15,606 nt of DNA, taken from positions 1 to 15,606 of the forward strand of contig CAMVLN010000023.1 of NCBI GenBank assembly GCA_947168325.1, given 5' to 3'. Below the pieces are notes generated by a model. The model saw only the letters and a program-made list of their open reading frames with translations. It was not told the origin of the DNA and made no database searches. The translations under genes were made by a program, and so were the position numbers. Origin of the DNA: an uncultured Elusimicrobia bacterium (GTDB taxonomy: Bacteria; Elusimicrobiota; Endomicrobiia; Endomicrobiales; Endomicrobiaceae). Positions 1-6,667 of this stretch are shown here, one piece after another; position 1 is the stretch's first letter, and every line of letters starts with the position of its first letter.

Positions 1-1004
1 GAACCATCTTCCATACTTACATAATCTGCCAAAATGCCTAACGATTTTCTGTCTATTATTGGATTTTGACACTTTATATACTCTAAATCTTTACCATCAA
101 TTTCCATTTTTATATCAAAACTTTCTGCAGAAATTTTATTCTTAACATTTTCTGCCAAATCTTTTGCTACAATTATTTTTTCAACTTTTCCGTTTAACTT
201 ATATTCACAAGCAACATACTTTGCTATAGGTGAAAAAGCAAGTGCTACATTAGACGGCAATGTCCAAGGAGTTGTTGTCCATATCAATATGGAATAATCT
301 TTTAACAAATTTTGCTTTGGTTTTAATATATCTGTTAATTCAACTATTTTGAACTTTACAAATATAGAATCTGAAGTAACATCTGCATATTCAACTTCAG
401 CATCTGCAAGTGCAGTTTCACAAGAAGAACACCAATATACAGGTTTTTTCTTTCTGAATAAAAAGTTCTTTTCTACAAGTTCACCAAACACTTTTACAAT
501 AGATGCTTCATATTTTGGATTTAATGTAAGATAAGGTTTTTCCCAATCTGCAAAAACCCCTAACCTTTTAAACCCTTCTTTTTGAATAGAAACAAATCTT
601 TTTGCAAAATCACTTGCTTGTTTTCTAAATACGGTTTTATCTACTTTATGTTTATCTGTCTTTAACTCTTTTAAGCATTGTGTTTCTATTGGAAGGCCAT
701 GACAATCCCAACCGGGAGTATAAGGTGTATCAAAACCCTTCATATTTTTATATTTTAAAATAAAATCTTTCAAAATTTTGTTTAATGCATGCCCGCTATG
801 CATGTTTCCATTAGCATAAGGTGGCCCATCATGAAGAATAAATTTCTTTTTACCTTGATTTTTTGCTCTCATCTTTTGATAGATTTTTGCATCATATAAC
901 TCTTTTAAAAAGTTTGGTTCCCTTTGTGCTAAATTAGCTTTCATTTGAAAATCTGTTTTTGGCAAATTCACTGTTTTTGAATAATCTTTTTTTTCTAGTT
1001 CCAT
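1..1004 (-). CDS. ileS: Isoleucyl-tRNA synthetase, N-terminal 334 residues (partial, runs off left edge)
   Basis: Class I aminoacyl-tRNA synthetase that charges tRNA-Ile with isoleucine in the cytoplasm. The frame is open without a stop from the ATG at 1004 to the window edge, so only the 3' part is missing. Visible motifs are the adenylate-binding signature PPYANGNMHSGHALNK at about residues 61-76, with HSGH (69-72) as the HIGH motif, then GWDCHGLPIE at about 98-107, YWCSSCETALADAEVEY at the start of the CP1 editing insertion, and WTTTPWTLPSN in the editing domain. These are typical of bacterial IleRS. The second position of HIGH is Ser rather than the more common Ile, Val, Leu or Met. An AAAAGG about 10 bases before the ATG is a weak ribosome-binding site. 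It follows the yggS-proC-yggU genes on the same strand but is separated from them by a 526-base decayed stretch, so it may have its own promoter. Confidence 0.97.
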   Translation of the reverse strand, partial: MELEKKDYSKTVNLPKTDFQMKANLAQREPNFLKELYDAKIYQKMRAKNQGKKKFILHDGPPYANGNMHSGHALNKILKDFILKYKNMKGFDTPYTPGWDCHGLPIETQCLKELKTDKHKVDKTVFRKQASDFAKRFVSIQKEGFKRLGVFADWEKPYLTLNPKYEASIVKVFGELVEKNFLFRKKKPVYWCSSCETALADAEVEYADVTSDSIFVKFKIVELTDILKPKQNLLKDYSILIWTTTPWTLPSNVALAFSPIAKYVACEYKLNGKVEKIIVAKDLAENVKNKISAESFDIKMEIDGKDLEYIKCQNPIIDRKSLGILADYVSMEDG

Positions 1005-1140
1005 TTTTATTTAACCTTTTTTAATATTTTTTTAACATTATCAAACAATTCTATAATCTGATTATTTGTATCAAATCTCCCCTATATATTTCATTTGTTT
1101 GTATATCTCGTTTTAAAAATTTTTAGTATTTAGTATTAGA

Positions 1141-1430
1141 ATAAAGTTTTTAGGATTTAACTTTGATGATTGTTTTGCAAACTCAAGAATTTTATCAACA
1201 GCCCACCTTTACCGGTCATGTTTTGGTTAATTTTTATGCAAACTTATATATTAATCCAATTTTTTCTTTACTTCAATAGAAAGTTGTGCAAAACTTATTC
1301 CTGTAAAAGCCATACCATAAACTAATGTAACATCTATAACTACTTAAAAGTCCTGACAATTACCATATTTTTATTACACTTATAACATCTGCAATTATCT
1401 TACACATTTTATACATAACTTTGCTTTGAA
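1141..1430 (-). pseudogene. pyrE: Probable orotate phosphoribosyltransferase remnant, frameshifted and with internal stops
   Basis: The 526-base gap between yggU and ileS has no intact ORF, but minus-strand pieces in different frames line up in order with a PyrE-type phosphoribosyltransferase. These are MYKMCKIIADVI (plus positions 1381-1416), which resembles the helix before the core strand; VVIDVTLVYGMAFTGISFAQ and on to KKKL (1251-1346), which resembles the DVVYGPAYKGIPLA region; and KHD (1215-1223) followed after a frameshift by GKGGLL (1196-1213), which resembles the family signature KDHGxGGxLVG. A further open piece, VDKILEFAKQSSKL, follows at about 1158-1199. Stops and at least one frameshift separate the pieces, so no product is expected. 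The match is from memory of the family, not from an alignment. The rest of 1005-1530 shows nothing I can recognise. Confidence 0.45.
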
Positions 1431-1530
1431 ATTCTAATTGATATAGTAAAAAAATTCCTCACATATTTCCAATACAAAGTTTTTTGGCATTTTATTTTTC
1501 ACATCTTTCTCTTATTTTTAGATTCTATTT

Positions 1531-1782
1531 CTATGGTATTGTATATAACTCTTCTTCTGTTCTACCTGTAATCTCTATAGTTTTTTCTCTTCCTCTTTCT
1601 CCTTTCCTTAATAAAACATTAGACCTTTTTACATCAAAAAAATCCGATAAATAATCACATAATTCTTCATTTGCTTTTCCATCAACAGCAGGAGCAGCAA
1701 TTTTTACTCTTAAAATTGATCCAATTCTACTAACAACATCGTTCCTTTTTGAATTAGGAATTACCCTTACTTTGATAATCAT
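1531..1782 (-). CDS. DUF167 / YggU family protein
   Basis: An 83-residue small basic protein of the DUF167 (YggU) family, whose biochemical role is not established. The family pattern is plain: an N-terminal strand IIKVRVIPNSKRNDVV, then LRVKIAAPAVDGKANEEL at about residues 24-41, which is the family's most conserved stretch (APxxDGKAN), and then VLLRKGERGREKTIEI at about 56-71, matching the usual G.xSRxKxxxI motif. Length is normal for the family. The ATG at 1782 is preceded by AAAGAGG with about 8 bases of spacing, which supports this start. In many bacteria this family sits beside yggS, proC and yggT, and here it follows proC on the same strand, although 245 bases lie between. No yggT is present in that gap. 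Confidence 0.9.
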   Translation of the reverse strand: MIIKVRVIPNSKRNDVVSRIGSILRVKIAAPAVDGKANEELCDYLSDFFDVKRSNVLLRKGERGREKTIEITGRTEEELYTIP

Positions 1783-1814
1783 CTTTTTGCCTCTTTACTT
1801 AACAAAATACTTTA

Positions 1815-1860
1815 AAGCTGTTAGGCTATAAAAAAATTTATTTTTTTAAATGAACAGCTT
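1815..1860. repeat. Inverted repeat AAGCTGTT/AACAGCTT with AT-rich inner stem
   Basis: AAGCTGTT at 1815-1822 and AACAGCTT at 1853-1860 are perfect inverted copies. Between them is an A7-TTTA-T7 palindrome that can extend the fold. It lies in the 245-base gap between proC and yggU, which otherwise shows no coding sequence. It could be an mRNA processing hairpin or a weak terminator, but no clean T-run follows on the minus strand, so function is uncertain. Confidence 0.35.
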
Positions 1861-2027
1861 ATAACTCAAAATCAATAAAAGAATTTACCTACTAAACTTA
1901 CTATAAAAATCTATCATCTAAAATTTAGATATTAATGTAAATTTTTTATAAAGCAAACATTACCTCAAATTCTCTTATAAGGAAACTTCATTGTAAAATG
2001 TATAATCCTGCAATATCAAAAAATTTT

Positions 2028-2846
2028 CTATAACTCTTCTGCTCTTTTTTTTGCTTTTTCAATAGCAGTACAAATTATTTGTTTAAAATCACTATTTATA
2101 AATTCTTCCATTGCCTTTTCTGTCGTTCCACCAGGAGATGTAACATTTTTTCTTAAAACTTTGTCTTCTAATCCACTTTCTACAAGCATTTTCCCTGAAC
2201 CGTATATAGTCTGATAAACTAAATCTTTTGCTACATCTGCAGGAAGTCCCAAATTTTCTGCAACTTCTCTCATAACTTCAGAAAAATAAAAAATATAAGC
2301 TGGACCAGAACCAGAAACTGCAGTTATCGTGTTTATTAAATTTTCTTTAACTACAACAACTCTCCCTATAGCCAAAAACAAATTTACTATATCATCTATA
2401 TTTTCTTTCGTTGCATTTTTACCACCACAAACAGCAATAGCACCTTTACCTACAAGTGCTGGAGTATTTGGCATAACTCTTATAACAACAGATTTTTTTG
2501 AAAGATATTTTTCTACAAGTTCTGTGGATATTCCTGCAACTATGGTAACAACTAATTTTGCTTTTCCAATCTGTTTACCATACTCTTTAATAATTGCTTC
2601 AATTTGCTGAGGTTTTATTGCCAAAAAAACTATATCTGCTTTTTCTAATGCTTTTTCTTTGTCATGAGAAATAGAAACAGTATATTTTTTAGCCATATAA
2701 TTTAGCCTTTCCTGTAAAATATCATTACAAAAAATATTAGAACTTTTTACCATATCGTACTTCACAAATCCAGATACTATAGCTTCTGCCATATTACCTG
2801 AACCTATAAAAACGACTTTTTTATCATAAAATTTTTTACTTAACAT
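2028..2846 (-). CDS. proC: Pyrroline-5-carboxylate reductase
   Basis: Reduces 1-pyrroline-5-carboxylate to L-proline with NAD(P)H, the last step of proline biosynthesis, in the cytoplasm. With the start chosen here the protein is 272 residues, normal for ProC. The Rossmann-fold dinucleotide motif is FIGSGNMAEAIVSGF at about residues 13-27. FLAIKPQQ, VVTIVAGIS and VIRVMPNTPALVGKG follow in family order. The C-terminal domain carries AVSGSGPAYIF and VTSPGGTTEKAM, the proline-site and dimer signature. An in-frame ATG lies 15 bases upstream at 2861. I chose 2846 because GGAGAG sits 7 bases before it and the protein then begins MLSKK just ahead of the Rossmann strand. It overlaps the end of yggS by 11 bases, so the two are probably translationally coupled. 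Confidence 0.96.
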   Translation of the reverse strand: MLSKKFYDKKVVFIGSGNMAEAIVSGFVKYDMVKSSNIFCNDILQERLNYMAKKYTVSISHDKEKALEKADIVFLAIKPQQIEAIIKEYGKQIGKAKLVVTIVAGISTELVEKYLSKKSVVIRVMPNTPALVGKGAIAVCGGKNATKENIDDIVNLFLAIGRVVVVKENLINTITAVSGSGPAYIFYFSEVMREVAENLGLPADVAKDLVYQTIYGSGKMLVESGLEDKVLRKNVTSPGGTTEKAMEEFINSDFKQIICTAIEKAKKRAEEL

Positions 2847-3528
2847 AATTTCTCTCTCCAAATATAGCCGTTCCTATTCTTACCATATTAGACCCTTCAT
2901 CAATAGCAATTTCAAAATCTTCTGACATTCCCATAGACAAAATACTAAAATTGCTATCTTTTCTCAATTTCCGCATATTTTCAAAAGTATTAAAAGCCAA
3001 CTTAAAATAAGGTCTCACTAGTTTCTTATCTTCAAAATATGGTGCTATTGTCATTATTCCACAAACCAAAATATTCCTACAATTTAACACACAATAATCA
3101 TATATTTCAACTACTTTTTCTTTTGAAGCACCGGTCTTACTTTCTTCTTGTGAAACTTTCAATTCTATTAAACATTTTTGTGTTTTATTTATTTCCTTTG
3201 CATGCCTATTGATACTATCAGCTAACTCTATACTATCTAAAGATTGTATCATATCAAAATTATAAACCGCTTTTTTAGCTTTGTTAGATTGCAAATGCCC
3301 TATAAAATGTCTATTTACACCTTTTAAACTATTAGATAGAATGTCAAACTTTGGTAGTGCTTCTTGTATTTTACTTTCAGCAATATCCAAAATTCCTGCA
3401 TCTATAGCTTGCCTAGCACAATTTGCAGAAAAAGTTTTTGTTACTGCAACTAATGTTATATTTCTACCTTCTGCAAATCTTTCTATCTTGTTTTGTATAT
3501 TTTTAATATTTCTATATACCGTATCCAT
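2836..3528 (-). CDS. yggS: YggS-family PLP homeostasis protein
   Basis: Member of the YggS/YlmE/PROSC family, which binds pyridoxal phosphate on a single TIM-barrel domain and buffers PLP and amino-acid pools. It has no known catalytic activity. The PLP lysine is in LVAVTKTF (about residue 31). The family block HFIGHLQSNKAK, the stretch CLIELKVSQEESKTG (usual form vNxxxExxKxG), GIMTIAPY and LSMGMSEDFEIAI are all present. The C-terminal VRIGTAIFGER closes the phosphate site. The protein is 230 residues from the ATG at 3528; a TTG at 3546 would add six residues, but the ATG is closer to the usual N-terminus. proC overlaps its 3' end, and the pairing of these genes is common in bacteria. It is likely the first gene of the minus-strand unit, driven by the extended -10 promoter just upstream. 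Confidence 0.95.
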   Translation of the reverse strand: MDTVYRNIKNIQNKIERFAEGRNITLVAVTKTFSANCARQAIDAGILDIAESKIQEALPKFDILSNSLKGVNRHFIGHLQSNKAKKAVYNFDMIQSLDSIELADSINRHAKEINKTQKCLIELKVSQEESKTGASKEKVVEIYDYCVLNCRNILVCGIMTIAPYFEDKKLVRPYFKLAFNTFENMRKLRKDSNFSILSMGMSEDFEIAIDEGSNMVRIGTAIFGERNYVK

Positions 3529-3552
3529 AACACATCCATAATACAATGTATT

Positions 3553-3561
3553 ATTATATCA
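3553..3561 (-). promoter_or_regulatory. Probable extended -10 promoter for yggS-proC
   Basis: On the minus strand TGATATAAT gives a perfect -10 hexamer (TATAAT) with an upstream TG, 25 bases before the yggS ATG. The -35 candidate 17 bases upstream is only TTAATA, which is acceptable for an extended -10 promoter. The short leader suits the first gene of a unit. Confidence 0.45.
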
Positions 3562-3650
3562 TATTTTATAAAATTTATTAAGTTGTTTGTTGTAGAAGTG
3601 TGAATTCAAGGTACTAAAGCAATACTTAATGGAAAAAATAAAATAGAGGG

Positions 3651-3919
3651 ATGAAAAGATATAAAAAAGGATACAGATAGAAGAAAGAGAAGGAATAATG
3701 AAAGGAGTAGTAGGAGCAAAAAGTTTAAGAGAAATAGCAAGCAAAATAAATAGAAATGTTAGCAGTATAAGTAGAGAAATAAAGAGGAATAAGGCATGTA
3801 GGAAAGGCAATAAAGATTTAAGGCAAGCACAATGTAGTGCCAATAAAGCACAAAACAGGCAAAAAGTAAGTCATAAGAAATTTGTATTAAAGAGTTATGT
3901 AATACCAGAAGAAGTATAG
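3651..3919 (+). pseudogene. IS30-family transposase N-terminal fragment, frameshifted and truncated
   Basis: The reading begins MKRYKK at 3651. It must slip by -1 at an A6G run near 3663-3669 to continue as RIQIEEREGIMKGV, and then SLREIASKINRNVSSISREI followed by KRN. The latter is the N-terminal helix-turn-helix of IS30 transposases (usual form, S..EIA..lgr..STISREikRN). The following basic stretch, QAQCSANKAQNRQKVSHKKF and on to VLKSYV, also fits the family up to the linker before the catalytic domain. A stop then ends the frame at 3919, so the DDE domain is absent; an intact IS30 transposase is over 300 residues. Nothing downstream to 4018 resembles the missing part. The remnant lies between yggS and fic on the opposite strand to its neighbours and marks a past insertion. 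No terminal inverted repeats could be paired with confidence. Confidence 0.8.
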
Positions 3920-3992
3920 GTGATAATTGTAATGTTCTATTCAAAAATTTTAATGCTTTTTTATAATTTGTAAGTTTTATATATGCTGCTAC

Positions 3993-4017
3993 ATTTAGCT
4001 AATAAAATTTGCTAAAT
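3993..4017 (+). terminator. Possible plus-strand hairpin terminator ATTTAGC/GCTAAAT with T-rich tail
   Basis: A perfect 7-base inverted repeat, ATTTAGC (3993-3999) and GCTAAAT (4011-4017), is followed on the plus strand by a T-rich run, TTT-A-TTTTTTT. It sits just past the 3' end of fic. On the minus strand no U-run follows, so if it terminates anything it is plus-strand transcription from the IS30 remnant side. The stem is AT-rich and weak. Confidence 0.3.
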
Positions 4018-4018
4018 T

Positions 4019-4567
4019 TTATTTTTTTACTTTATACCCTTCATAATAATAGGATTGTTCAATACCTTTAAAAATAATTTCTCTGTCATTAATTTTATCG
4101 GTAAGTGCGGCTTGTAATAAAAATCTTAATTCCAAATCGTTTATCGGACTTCTTTCCATTGCTTGTAGATATAAATCTCTATCCACTTTTTGCCAATCTA
4201 CAACTTTTTTAAGATTTTTCTTTAGTATCATATCAAGCCAAATTCTTGTTGATCTGCCGTTACCTTCCATAAACGGATGTGCGACATTCATTTCAACATA
4301 TTTTTTTATTATGTCTTCAAAAGTATCTTCCGACATTTGTTCTATCTTTTCTAATATTTCTTTTAAATAAAGACTATTTGCAAAACGGAAATTTCCTTTT
4401 GAAATGTTTTTTGTGCGGATTTGCCCTGCGAAGTCATACAAATTATTGAACAAATATTTGTGAATATCTTTTAAACCTTTAATAGTACCGACTTCTATTT
4501 TATTTATATCGTTGGTTTCAAAAAGTTTTTTTGCATTATTAAGACTTATTTCATCTATACTTTTCAT
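4019..4567 (-). CDS. fic: Fic-domain protein adenylyltransferase, class III (self-inhibited, NmFic-like)
   Basis: Fic enzymes transfer AMP from ATP to a hydroxyl side chain of a target protein. This 182-residue protein carries the complete active-site motif HPFMEGNGRSTR at residues 97-108, with catalytic His97, the anion-binding GNG and Arg108. The beta-hairpin flap region is near LYDFAGQIRTKN and NFRFAN (about 43-64). The C-terminal helix contains SYYYEG at 172-177, matching the inhibitory pattern [ST]xxxE[GN], with Glu176 as the expected blocking residue. A C-terminal inhibitory motif defines class III. From memory the sequence is strikingly close to Neisseria meningitidis NmFic, which ends the same way and auto-adenylylates the Tyr after the Ser to release inhibition. 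The known NmFic target is DNA gyrase. There is no antitoxin gene beside it, as expected for a self-inhibited type. Weak promoter-like sequence lies upstream (TTTACA, 17 bases, TATTAA), with no clear ribosome-binding site. Next to an IS remnant, it looks acquired. Confidence 0.95.
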   Translation of the reverse strand: MKSIDEISLNNAKKLFETNDINKIEVGTIKGLKDIHKYLFNNLYDFAGQIRTKNISKGNFRFANSLYLKEILEKIEQMSEDTFEDIIKKYVEMNVAHPFMEGNGRSTRIWLDMILKKNLKKVVDWQKVDRDLYLQAMERSPINDLELRFLLQAALTDKINDREIIFKGIEQSYYYEGYKVKK

Positions 4568-4704
4568 AAATATATTTTACTAAATTCAACTTGTTTTATA
4601 AAGAAGAATTTAATACTGTATAATTTTTACTTTGTAAATTTTTACAACAAACTTTAAGCTATAGGCTTGTAAATATAAGCTAAAAAAATCGTAAAGAGTT
4701 TTTA

Positions 4705-5193
4705 TTATAATTTGATTTTAAAGTTGTTGGTATTTATATGACAGATTGCCATAGCAAGTGCATCTGCAGCATCATCTGGTTTGGGAATATCTTTTAAGCC
4801 AAGCATAGTTTTTACCATCCGTTGCATTTGGCATTTATCTGCCAAACCATAACCAGTAAGTGCTAATTTAATTGTTCTTGGATTATATTCAAAAAGAGCA
4901 AGCCCTTTTGTAACAACAGCTGATATTAAAGCACCCCTTGCTTGCCCAATAGTCGCTATAACCTTAGACCCTTTTAAAAAAAATATATCTTCCATAGCAA
5001 CCACTTCAGGTTTATATGTATCAACTATTTTTTGTGTTTGCATAAAAATAAATTTCAACCTATCAGCCAAACTATCTTTAGGATATGTTCTAATACATCC
5101 ATAAGCTAAACAAGTAAGTTTATCAGTATTTCCTTTATGCACTACTCCCCATCCGGGCATTGCTAATCCTGGATCTATTCCTAAAACTATCAT
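4705..5193 (-). CDS. ruvC: Crossover junction endodeoxyribonuclease RuvC
   Basis: Resolves Holliday junctions by paired nicks during recombination and repair, as a Mg2+-dependent dimer of the RNase H fold. At 162 residues it has normal length. All four acidic catalytic residues are present: Asp7 in GIDPGL, Glu68 in VVAMEDIFF, and Asp141 and Asp144 in KPDDAADALA. The stretches QARGALI and the block around PRTIKLALTGYGLADKCQM (helix and loop contacting DNA) follow the family. The second acidic block reads MEDIFF where IEEVFF is more usual, which keeps the catalytic Glu. Its ATG overlaps the stop of yebC by one base (TAATG), so the two are translationally coupled. In many bacteria yebC-ruvC is followed by ruvA and ruvB; here the next genes are a Fic gene and an IS remnant, so the branch-migration genes must be elsewhere or lost. 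Confidence 0.97.
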   Translation of the reverse strand: MIVLGIDPGLAMPGWGVVHKGNTDKLTCLAYGCIRTYPKDSLADRLKFIFMQTQKIVDTYKPEVVAMEDIFFLKGSKVIATIGQARGALISAVVTKGLALFEYNPRTIKLALTGYGLADKCQMQRMVKTMLGLKDIPKPDDAADALAMAICHINTNNFKIKL

Positions 5194-5942
5194 TATTCGC
5201 TATATTTTTCCATATCTTCTTTAGATATATCAAAATTGGAATAAACATCTTTCACATCATCGTGTTCTTCTAACTCATCTAACAATTTTATCATATGTTC
5301 TGCATTTTCGCCCTCTAACTTCACATAAGTTTGAGGAATCATCGTTATAGAAGATTCTAATATAGGCAAATTTTTAGCTTTTATAGCTTCTAGAACTTTA
5401 TTAAAATCCGCTGTTGTTGTATATATTTCATAACAATCATCTTCATTAACAAAATCTTCAGCCCCATTATCAAGTGCTATTGTCATAACAGTATCTTCAT
5501 CTCCTGCTGATTTATCTATTGTTATAAAACCTTTCTTAGAAAACATCCAACCTACACAACCAGTTTCACCCATACTTCCTGCATGTTTAGAAAATATTTT
5601 TCTAATTTCAGAAGCTGTTCTGTTTTTGTTATCAGTTGTTGTTTCAACAATTAATGCTACTCCTGCTGGTCCATAACCTTCATAAGTGTTTTCTTCATAC
5701 ACTGCACCCGGAAGTTCCCCTGTTCCTCTTTGAATAGCTTTCTTTATATTATCTTGAGGCATATTAGCTTTTCTTGCATCATCAACAGCTTTTTTAAGCC
5801 TTGCATTGTTCTCTACAACTCCGCCACCTTCTTTAGAAGCTATAACAATTTCTCTGATAATTTTTGTAACAATATTACCTCTTTTTGCATCTACTGCTGC
5901 TTTTTTGTGCTTAATACTTGTCCACTTATTATGCCCTGACAT
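5193..5942 (-). CDS. yebC: YebC/PmpR (TACO1) family protein
   Basis: A 249-residue protein of the YebC/TACO1 family. Members have been described as transcriptional regulators and, more recently, as factors that help ribosomes translate difficult motifs such as polyproline. The three-domain fold is recognisable: the N-terminal block SGHNKWTSIKHKKAAVDAKR (residues 2-21), ARKANMPQDNIKKAIQRG, YEGYGPAGVALIVETTTDNK (about 92-111), and GSMGETGCVGWMF. The C-terminal domain contains MIPQTYVKL and an acidic tail. An upstream in-frame ATG at 5963 exists. I chose 5942 because AGGGG lies about 8 bases before it and the protein then begins MSGHNKW as in the family. It is the first gene of a yebC-ruvC pair on the minus strand. 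Confidence 0.96.
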   Translation of the reverse strand: MSGHNKWTSIKHKKAAVDAKRGNIVTKIIREIVIASKEGGGVVENNARLKKAVDDARKANMPQDNIKKAIQRGTGELPGAVYEENTYEGYGPAGVALIVETTTDNKNRTASEIRKIFSKHAGSMGETGCVGWMFSKKGFITIDKSAGDEDTVMTIALDNGAEDFVNEDDCYEIYTTTADFNKVLEAIKAKNLPILESSITMIPQTYVKLEGENAEHMIKLLDELEEHDDVKDVYSNFDISKEDMEKYSE

Positions 5943-5993
5943 AACTAAACCCCTTTTATACACTATTAATATTTCTTAAAAATAAATTCTACT

Positions 5994-6022
5994 TTATTAC
6001 TACAAGCTCTATTCTTAAACAA
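5994..6022 (-). promoter_or_regulatory. Possible promoter for yebC-ruvC
   Basis: Minus-strand TTGTTT (6017-6022), a 17-base spacer and TAATAA (5994-5999) make a fair sigma-70-type match about 50 bases before the yebC start. The surrounding gap 5943-6232 is very AT-rich, shows no ORF, and holds only a weak AT-only inverted repeat (6173-6179 with 6190-6196) beyond the end of atpC. Confidence 0.3.
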
Positions 6023-6232
6023 GTTCACTTTTTTATCAAAAATTTTTACTATATAAACATCTTATCCAAAAAAACCCATTTACTCTATAATCTGTTAAGC
6101 ATTACAAATTATCTCTACAAGAATATTTAATTTTTTGTAAAATCGTTTAACTATAAAACACAACACAATACAATAATATCTTAAGGACAATATTATACAT
6201 TTTTTATTTAAAGCTAAACAACTAAAAAATTT

Positions 6233-6667
6233 TTAATACTTTACTCTCTTTTTCCTTTTAAGTTTATTATGCTCTAAAACTTTAAGTGCCATTATAGCCT
6301 TTTGTAAATTCTTTTCTGCTATTTCTGATGGAACATTATCATTCTTTTGCTTTTGTTCTGCAGCATACTTTTTTGCTTTTTCAATAACCTCATCATTGAT
6401 ATCATCTGATTTCATAGCAAAATCAGAAATTATACTTACAACATTATCTGAAACTTCTAAAAAACCGTCAATAACTGTAAAACTTTTTACACTATTATCT
6501 TCTAACATTATTTCTATATCACCTTTTGAAACCATTGTTATAAGTGAAGTATGCCCTGCAAGTATTGTAATAAGCCCCGATGTAGTAGGAATAGTTGCTT
6601 GTTTAACATTTCCACTAAAAATATTTCCTTGAGGTGATAAAATATCTAATTTATAAAGATTAGCCAT
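6233..6667 (-). CDS. atpC: F1Fo ATP synthase epsilon subunit
   Basis: Epsilon sits on the central stalk with gamma, couples rotation to catalysis and can inhibit ATP hydrolysis. The N-terminal beta-sandwich starts LYKLDILSPQGNIFSGNVKQ and continues IPTTSGLITILAGHTSLITM, equivalent to the family's PaxxGelGiLpgHaPll, at about residues 24-45. FTVIDGFLEVSDNVVSIISD (about 63-82) is the conserved end of the sandwich. The C-terminal two-helix domain follows, with a lysine-rich end (KLKRKKRVKY). At 144 residues it is slightly longer than many. The start overlaps the atpD stop by one base (TAATG), giving translational coupling. It is the last gene of the atp operon, as usual. Confidence 0.95.
   Translation of the reverse strand: MANLYKLDILSPQGNIFSGNVKQATIPTTSGLITILAGHTSLITMVSKGDIEIMLEDNSVKSFTVIDGFLEVSDNVVSIISDFAMKSDDINDEVIEKAKKYAAEQKQKNDNVPSEIAEKNLQKAIMALKVLEHNKLKRKKRVKY

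Noticed and set aside
349..534. Plus-strand 61-residue open frame inside ileS
   Set aside because: It is the shadow of a strongly conserved ileS frame, with Ser/Thr-rich low-complexity sequence, no ribosome-binding site and no family resemblance.
1783..2027. Possible yggT between proC and yggU
   Set aside because: yggT is common here in other bacteria, but I found no run of hydrophobic codons or open frame on the minus strand.
2836..2861. Longer proC start at 2861
   Set aside because: The upstream ATG has no ribosome-binding site, whereas GGAGAG is well placed for the ATG at 2846 and the shorter protein fits the family N-terminus.
3559..3944. Hydrophobic minus-strand frames opposite the IS30 fragment
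   Set aside because: The Leu/Phe/Ile-rich sequence is what the reverse of a Lys/Glu/Arg-rich, A-rich gene gives; the plus strand has a recognisable helix-turn-helix.
4650..4690. Imperfect repeat TTTAAGCTATA...TATAAGCTAAA near the end of ruvC as a terminator
   Set aside because: The stem needs two bulges and the T-run lies on the wrong side for minus-strand transcription.
6173..6196. ATAATAT/ATATTAT hairpin after atpC as the operon terminator
   Set aside because: The stem is only seven A-T pairs and no clear U-run follows on the minus strand; in DNA this AT-rich such pairs are expected by chance.
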